Assembly (NCBI GenBank): GCA_016926455.1
Contig: JAFGOO010000158.1
Span: forward strand, 1 to 14,055
Source: Methanosarcinaceae archaeon
GTDB lineage: Archaea > Halobacteriota > Methanosarcinia > Methanosarcinales > Methanosarcinaceae
Direction: 5' to 3'
DNA length: 14,055 nt
The stretch's first letter is position 1. The number at the start of each line of letters is the position of its first letter. The notes under the pieces are model-generated. The model did no database searches, had not been told where the DNA came from, and was given only the letters and a program-made list of their open reading frames with translations. Positions 13,720 to 14,055 of the stretch are shown here, in pieces. The translations under genes were made by a program, and so were the position numbers.

Positions 13720-13785
13720 TTACGATAATTGGGGTGTAGGGATAGAAAAAGCCCATGACTTTAGCCATGGGATGAATCGTACCCC
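13720..13785 (+). mobile_element. Left end of an IS200/IS605 (IS1341-type) element
   Basis: A hairpin CCCATG...CATGGG (13752-13757 and 13766-13771, 8-base loop) is followed by GATGAATCGTACCCC, about 80 bases ahead of a tnpB start. Bases 13720-13741 repeat 4520-4541 exactly in the same direction, while 13768-13785 repeat 4540-4557 exactly in the inverted direction. The two parts are therefore in a different relative order here than in the solo copy, and one of the two sites has been rearranged. Confidence 0.65.
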
Positions 13786-13863
13786 ACCTATCAGAAAAAT
13801 GTAACATAACAACTTTGAAATAGTAAGAAACCAATATTTTGTTGTCTTTTTTTAGGTAAAATC

Positions 13864-14055
13864 ATGGTAGGGAAAGAAGGCCAGAATTATAGAAACCTGA
13901 GGTTTCCTATTCACCCAACTCCTGAACAGGAATTAAAATTGGAAGAAACGCTGGAAACATGCAAAATGCAGAAGATTGTGGAATGATCTTCTTTCAACCA
14001 GAGTAGAATTATTTGAGAGATATGGCTTATATCCTGATTCGAAGATGCTTGAGAA
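13864..14055 (+). pseudogene. tnpB: tnpB 5' part, frameshifted, runs off the window
   Basis: ATG 13864 opens MVGKEGQNYRNLRFPIHPTP and EQELKLEETLETCKMQ, the normal N-terminal wedge region of archaeal TnpB nucleases, but stops at TGA 13984-13986 (40 codons). The correct continuation RRLWNDLLSTRVELFERYG, then LYPDSKMLE, is in the next frame and stays open to the window end. ATGCA occurs at 13959-13963 and again at 13966-13970, a 7-bp tandem duplication. Removing 7 bases gives ETCRRLWNDLL, which fits the family better, so the duplication probably caused the frameshift. TnpB is the RNA-guided nuclease that helps retain IS200/IS605 elements; no tnpA transposase gene precedes it here. Whether the rest of the gene is intact cannot be seen. 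Confidence 0.85.

Noticed and set aside
13633..13727. Pyrrolysine read-through extension of the ABC ATPase as a real domain
   Set aside because: The added 31 codons show no conserved character and end inside a transposon repeat; the TAG is probably a true stop.

Overview
The window most likely comes from a methanogenic archaeon of the Methanosarcinales (Methanolobus/Methanococcoides-like). This rests on a secreted protein with an S-layer-type domain and a C-terminal PGF sorting motif, on TATA-box promoters and GGAGG/GGTGAT ribosome-binding sites, and on abundant IS200/IS605 and IS5 debris in AT-rich DNA. The genus is inferred. No rRNA, tRNA or CRISPR array was seen.

Layout. Positions 1-1720 are a graveyard of small and broken genes: a frameshifted small gene, a conserved-looking beta-rich hypothetical protein (402-992), the 3' end of a tnpB with its right-end hairpin (989-1205), a 51-residue PLDc_N-like membrane peptide (1356-1511) and an IS5-type transposase stump (1552-1719). 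A complete P3A-type proton-pumping P-type ATPase follows (1916-4363). After an inverted, gene-less IS200/IS605 end (about 4520-4575) comes a two-gene pair of half-permeases of the COG0701/DUF318 (ArsP-like) type (4672-5594). The interval 5595-6278 is mostly non-coding, with hairpins, inverted repeats and a broken ORF. A small minus-strand hypothetical gene lies at 6279-6554, then another gene-poor stretch to 7014.

The second half is one coherent plus-strand locus (7015-13635). It encodes a PGF-CTERM cell-surface protein with one S-layer-type domain, a class III substrate-binding lipoprotein, a class I SAM methyltransferase, a radical SAM protein, a FecCD/BtuC-type permease and a BtuD/FecE-type ATPase. 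Spacings are 47 bp, 2 bp, 4 bp, 35 bp and a 10-bp overlap, so it is probably one operon. The importer should carry a metal chelate, corrinoid, haem or siderophore-like ligand. The unusual member is the radical SAM protein. After its radical SAM and zinc-knuckle parts it carries what reads as a complete periplasmic-binding-protein fold, with no signal peptide. It is therefore a cytoplasmic radical SAM enzyme fused to a ligand-binding domain resembling the importer's own lipoprotein. Together with the adjacent methyltransferase this suggests that the imported ligand is bound and chemically modified or dismantled inside the cell. This is the best candidate for an undescribed system here.

The right edge is another IS200/IS605 left end followed by a frameshifted tnpB that runs off the window. 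It shares a 22-bp direct repeat and an 18-bp inverted segment with the solo end near 4530.
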